Below are positions 16,133-18,169 of a DNA stretch of 18,169 nt, piece by piece. Position numbers and translations under genes: made by a program. Every line of letters starts with the position of its first letter. Within the stretch, counting starts at the first letter, position 1. The notes under the pieces were generated by a model that saw only the letters and a program-made list of their open reading frames with translations, was not told the origin of the DNA and did no database searches. Source of the stretch: Castellaniella sp034007085 (GTDB lineage Bacteria > Pseudomonadota > Gammaproteobacteria > Burkholderiales > Burkholderiaceae_B); assembly GCF_034007085.1 (NCBI RefSeq), contig NZ_JAVERO010000035.1:1-18169 (forward strand), given 5' to 3'.

Positions 16133-16453
16133 TCAGTCGTCGTCCCAGTCGCGATCGCGGTGGCCCCAGGCGCGTTTCCAGCCTTTTTTCCAGTGTTTTT
16201 TCTGGTGGCGGTCGTAGTGGCCCCGATCGACCCAGCCCTGGATGTAGCCAGGGCCGGGCGCATAGACGGGCTCGGGCACCACGACCACGCGTGGGCGATG
16301 GTAGTAGCGCGGTGGCGGATAATAGGCCGGGCCGTCCCAGATGACGCCAGGGATGCCGATGGAAATGCCGACGTCCACGTCGCCTGCCTGGGCGGCAGGT
16401 CCTGCCATCAGCGCGCCGGCCAGCAGGGTAGCCGCAACGATGCCTTTTTTCAT
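16133..16453 (-). CDS. Small exported basic, Pro/Tyr/Trp-rich protein of unknown function
   Basis: This 106-residue protein starts with a clear Sec signal peptide (MKKGIVAATLLAGALMAG, then AAQA|GD with cleavage after about residue 22). The mature protein has a GISIGIPGVIWDGPAYYPPP segment, a Val/Pro stretch (VVVVPEPVYAPGPG), then a basic His/Lys/Trp-rich region (HYDRHQKKHWKKGWKRAWGHRD) and an acidic DWDDD end. It resembles small PxPV-type periplasmic proteins common in Burkholderiales, for which I know no function. The ATG at 16453 is preceded by AGGA at about 16465-16468 on the minus strand. An upstream ATG at 16537 in frame would bury the signal peptide and is rejected. The many His residues and Asp tail could bind metal, but this is speculation. 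Confidence 0.8.
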   Translation of the reverse strand: MKKGIVAATLLAGALMAGPAAQAGDVDVGISIGIPGVIWDGPAYYPPPRYYHRPRVVVVPEPVYAPGPGYIQGWVDRGHYDRHQKKHWKKGWKRAWGHRDRDWDDD

Positions 16454-16535
16454 TGGATTGTCCTGCGGATCGAGGAGCCCCCATTGTGGCCTGTCCGGAT
16501 GGCTGGATTGTGTATGCATGCAGGACAGTCGCTTC

Positions 16536-16564
16536 AAAAGGCTACCGGCACGCGGCTTTGCCGG
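16536..16564 (-). terminator. Possible weak terminator after the dienelactone hydrolase gene
   Basis: CCGGCA (16545-16550) and TGCCGG (16559-16564) form a 6-bp stem with an 8-base loop. On the minus strand it is followed by TAGCCTTTT. It lies 75 bases after the hydrolase stop. The stem is short and the T run is delayed, so efficiency is doubtful. The rest of the 185-base gap holds nothing else I can name. Confidence 0.3.
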
Positions 16565-16638
16565 CTCAGCTGGAACAACTCTTCACGTTTGTTGCCGGCT
16601 GCAGGGCGGGGCGTGTGTCCCAGGTGTGCCGGCTTGGA

Positions 16639-17310
16639 TCATGCCGCATGTTCGGCAAAAAACGCCAGTGTTCGTTCCCAGGCCAACGCCGCTGAAGCGG
16701 CATGATAGGCTGCCGTGCCTGCACGCCCGAACGCATGGCCTGCTTCCGGATAGACGTGGATCGGCAGGTGGGGCTGTGCCGCCTGGATGGACTGCACATC
16801 CGCCATGGGGATCGAATCGTCCTGCCCGCCGAAATGCATCTGCACCGGAATCCGGGGAGTGTCGTGGGCATGCCGCGCAATGCCGCCGCCATACCAGCAG
16901 GACGCTGCAGCAAAGGCATTGCTCAGGCAGGCGCTGCGCCAGGACAGGTAGCCGCCCCAGCAGTAGCCTGTTACCAGGCAGGTAGCCTGATCCTGCAGCG
17001 CAGCGGCCGCGGCTTCGATGTCCAGCAGGGCATCTTCGTCGCGGATCGCCTTGCGCAGGGCCAGGCCCCGGTCCAGGTCCGCCTTGCTGTAGTCCAGTTG
17101 CAGACCGATCTCGGCACCTGCTGCCCGATCGAACAGGGATGGGCAGATCACCCGGTAGCCCTGCGCTGCGAAGCGATCTGCCATCTGGCGGATATGGGTA
17201 TTGATGCCGAAGATTTCCGGCAGCACGACGACGCCATTCCGTGCATCGGCCGGACCGGACAGATAGGCGCTGAATGCATGGCCGTCGGAGGCTGTGAGTG
17301 TGATGTCCAT
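16639..17310 (-). CDS. Dienelactone hydrolase family protein
   Basis: This 223-residue alpha/beta-hydrolase resembles carboxymethylenebutenolidase, which opens dienelactone in chloroaromatic degradation; many members act on other esters. The family catalytic residues are all recognisable: Glu32 (PEIFGIN), nucleophile Cys117 (GYCWGG), Asp164 (FGGQDDSIP) and His192 (GHAFG). The ATG at 17310 is preceded by AAGGA about eight bases upstream on the minus strand; reading further upstream in frame overlaps the neighbouring gene without similarity. It lies 34 bases after the MtfA-like gene on the same strand, so the two are probably co-transcribed. No other aromatic-degradation gene is present in the window, so the natural substrate is unknown. 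Confidence 0.93.
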   Translation of the reverse strand: MDITLTASDGHAFSAYLSGPADARNGVVVLPEIFGINTHIRQMADRFAAQGYRVICPSLFDRAAGAEIGLQLDYSKADLDRGLALRKAIRDEDALLDIEAAAAALQDQATCLVTGYCWGGYLSWRSACLSNAFAAASCWYGGGIARHAHDTPRIPVQMHFGGQDDSIPMADVQSIQAAQPHLPIHVYPEAGHAFGRAGTAAYHAASAALAWERTLAFFAEHAA

Positions 17311-17344
17311 GATCGGATTCCTTCTGATAGGGGAGGGGGCCGCG

Positions 17345-18169
17345 TCAAGGGCGGACGGGGCGTGGCACGCCTGCGGCTTCCAGGCGGCGCAGGGGATCCT
17401 GCCGGTAATATCGGGCCAGCAGCTGATACCAGTCGGGCCAGGCCGCTGCCATGGCCCAGGGGGCAATGAAGAAACTTTCTGAACTGACCGCGAAAAATTC
17501 TGCCGGGTCTTGCGCCGCGTAGGGGTCCAGCGGCAGTTCCGCATACCATCCGGCCGCTGCGTCGGATTCCGGGTCCACGTCGGGCGGAATGAGTGCCTCG
17601 ATCTCGTCGAGCCAGTCGTTGAAATCGTCAAAGGCCTGGTCCAGGATTGCGCGCCACTGGCGTGGATCCAGATCCCGGTGTGCATGCAGCCCCGGCATGC
17701 CGTCCGCACCCCCGTTGCGCTGGTCGAGCTTGTGGGCGAATTCGTGGATGACCACGTTTGCCTGGGCATCCGTTCCGGCGCGTGCGTCTTCCCAGGACAG
17801 GATCACCGGGCCGCCTTCCCAGGATTCCCCCGCACTTGCCTGCTCGTATTCGTGGACCACGCCGGCCTCGTCGGTCTCGGTGCGCTGGACCAGGAAGCCG
17901 CCTGGGTAGACCACGATCTGCGTCCAGCCCCGGTACAGGGACGTGTCCAGCCCCAGGATCGGCAAGGCGGCCTGCACCGCGATCGAGCGGCGCATGTCCG
18001 GCGTCACCCGCAGGTCGTGGGCGCCGTGGAAATCCTTGTTTGCCAGGATCCAGGCCGTGTGCTGGCGCAGCGTTTCGGTTTCCTGTGCGTCCAGGCCCGC
18101 CAGGAACGCGTGTTGTGCCAACAGGGGCGGCCAGACCCTGGCGTCCAGCGCATCCAGCGCCTGTGTGAA
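17345..18169 (-). CDS. mtfA: MtfA-type zinc-dependent peptidase (5' partial)
   Basis: This protein belongs to the MtfA/M90 peptidase family. In E. coli, MtfA is a cytosolic zinc aminopeptidase that also binds the glucose repressor Mlc (DgsA). The zinc motif HEFAH is encoded at 17732-17746 within VIHEFAHKLDQRNG, and the third ligand Glu is in DPAEFFAVSSESFF. Other shared segments are the YPGGFLV strand and WEGGPVILSWEDA. The frame stays open to the window edge (in-frame residues such as ARVWPPLLAQHAFL precede the TTG at 18121 and fit the family), so the true start is outside and TTG 18121 is not used. It is probably the first gene of an operon with the dienelactone hydrolase. Whether Mlc regulation applies here is unknown. 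Confidence 0.93.
   Translation of the reverse strand, partial: FTQALDALDARVWPPLLAQHAFLAGLDAQETETLRQHTAWILANKDFHGAHDLRVTPDMRRSIAVQAALPILGLDTSLYRGWTQIVVYPGGFLVQRTETDEAGVVHEYEQASAGESWEGGPVILSWEDARAGTDAQANVVIHEFAHKLDQRNGGADGMPGLHAHRDLDPRQWRAILDQAFDDFNDWLDEIEALIPPDVDPESDAAAGWYAELPLDPYAAQDPAEFFAVSSESFFIAPWAMAAAWPDWYQLLARYYRQDPLRRLEAAGVPRPVRP

Overview
The window is a gene-dense, GC-rich stretch of chromosome with 15 protein-coding genes, two of them cut by the window edges. Gene content and protein style point to a betaproteobacterium of the Burkholderiales, probably Alcaligenaceae-like (Bordetella/Achromobacter/Castellaniella relatives). This placement is inferred from the proteins, not from a marker gene. 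I see no rRNA, tRNA, insertion sequence, CRISPR array, phage gene or integration scar, so it reads as ordinary core/housekeeping chromosome.

Layout. (1) 1-1338, plus strand: the end of a DppF/OppF-type peptide transporter ATPase, overlapped by four bases by a HIT-family nucleotide hydrolase, then a clean intrinsic terminator. (2) 1399-1792: a long AT-richer intergenic region with a hairpin and an 11-bp-spaced direct repeat. (3) 1793-6669, plus: a complete branched-chain-amino-acid-type (HAAT) ABC transporter operon: Tat-exported binding protein, LivH-like permease, a LivM-LivG fusion protein, and LivF-like ATPase. (4) 6684-7889, minus: a two-domain ChrA chromate transporter convergent with livF. 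(5) 8037-10974, plus: ribA (GTP cyclohydrolase II), then a PAS-PAS-GGDEF-EAL cyclic-di-GMP enzyme. (6) 10872-12551, minus: a GT39/ArnT-like membrane glycosyltransferase whose 3' end overlaps the GGDEF-EAL gene, divergent from lipA (12655-13641). (7) 13654-16128: a LysR regulator divergent from a pirin plus NADPH-dependent FMN reductase operon. (8) 16133-18169, minus: a small exported basic protein, a dienelactone hydrolase and an MtfA-type zinc peptidase (5' end beyond the window).

How the genes work together. The Liv-type operon encodes every part of one importer, with permease 2 and ATPase 1 on one chain. The LysR-pirin-FMN reductase block looks like a self-contained redox/quinone or aromatic-compound response unit. 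ribA and the cyclic-di-GMP enzyme both use GTP, but nothing in the sequence shows they are functionally linked. I found no convincing undescribed multi-gene system. The most noteworthy items are the LivM-LivG fusion, the operator-like repeats upstream of the transporter operon and the LysR gene, and the 103-base convergent coding overlap.
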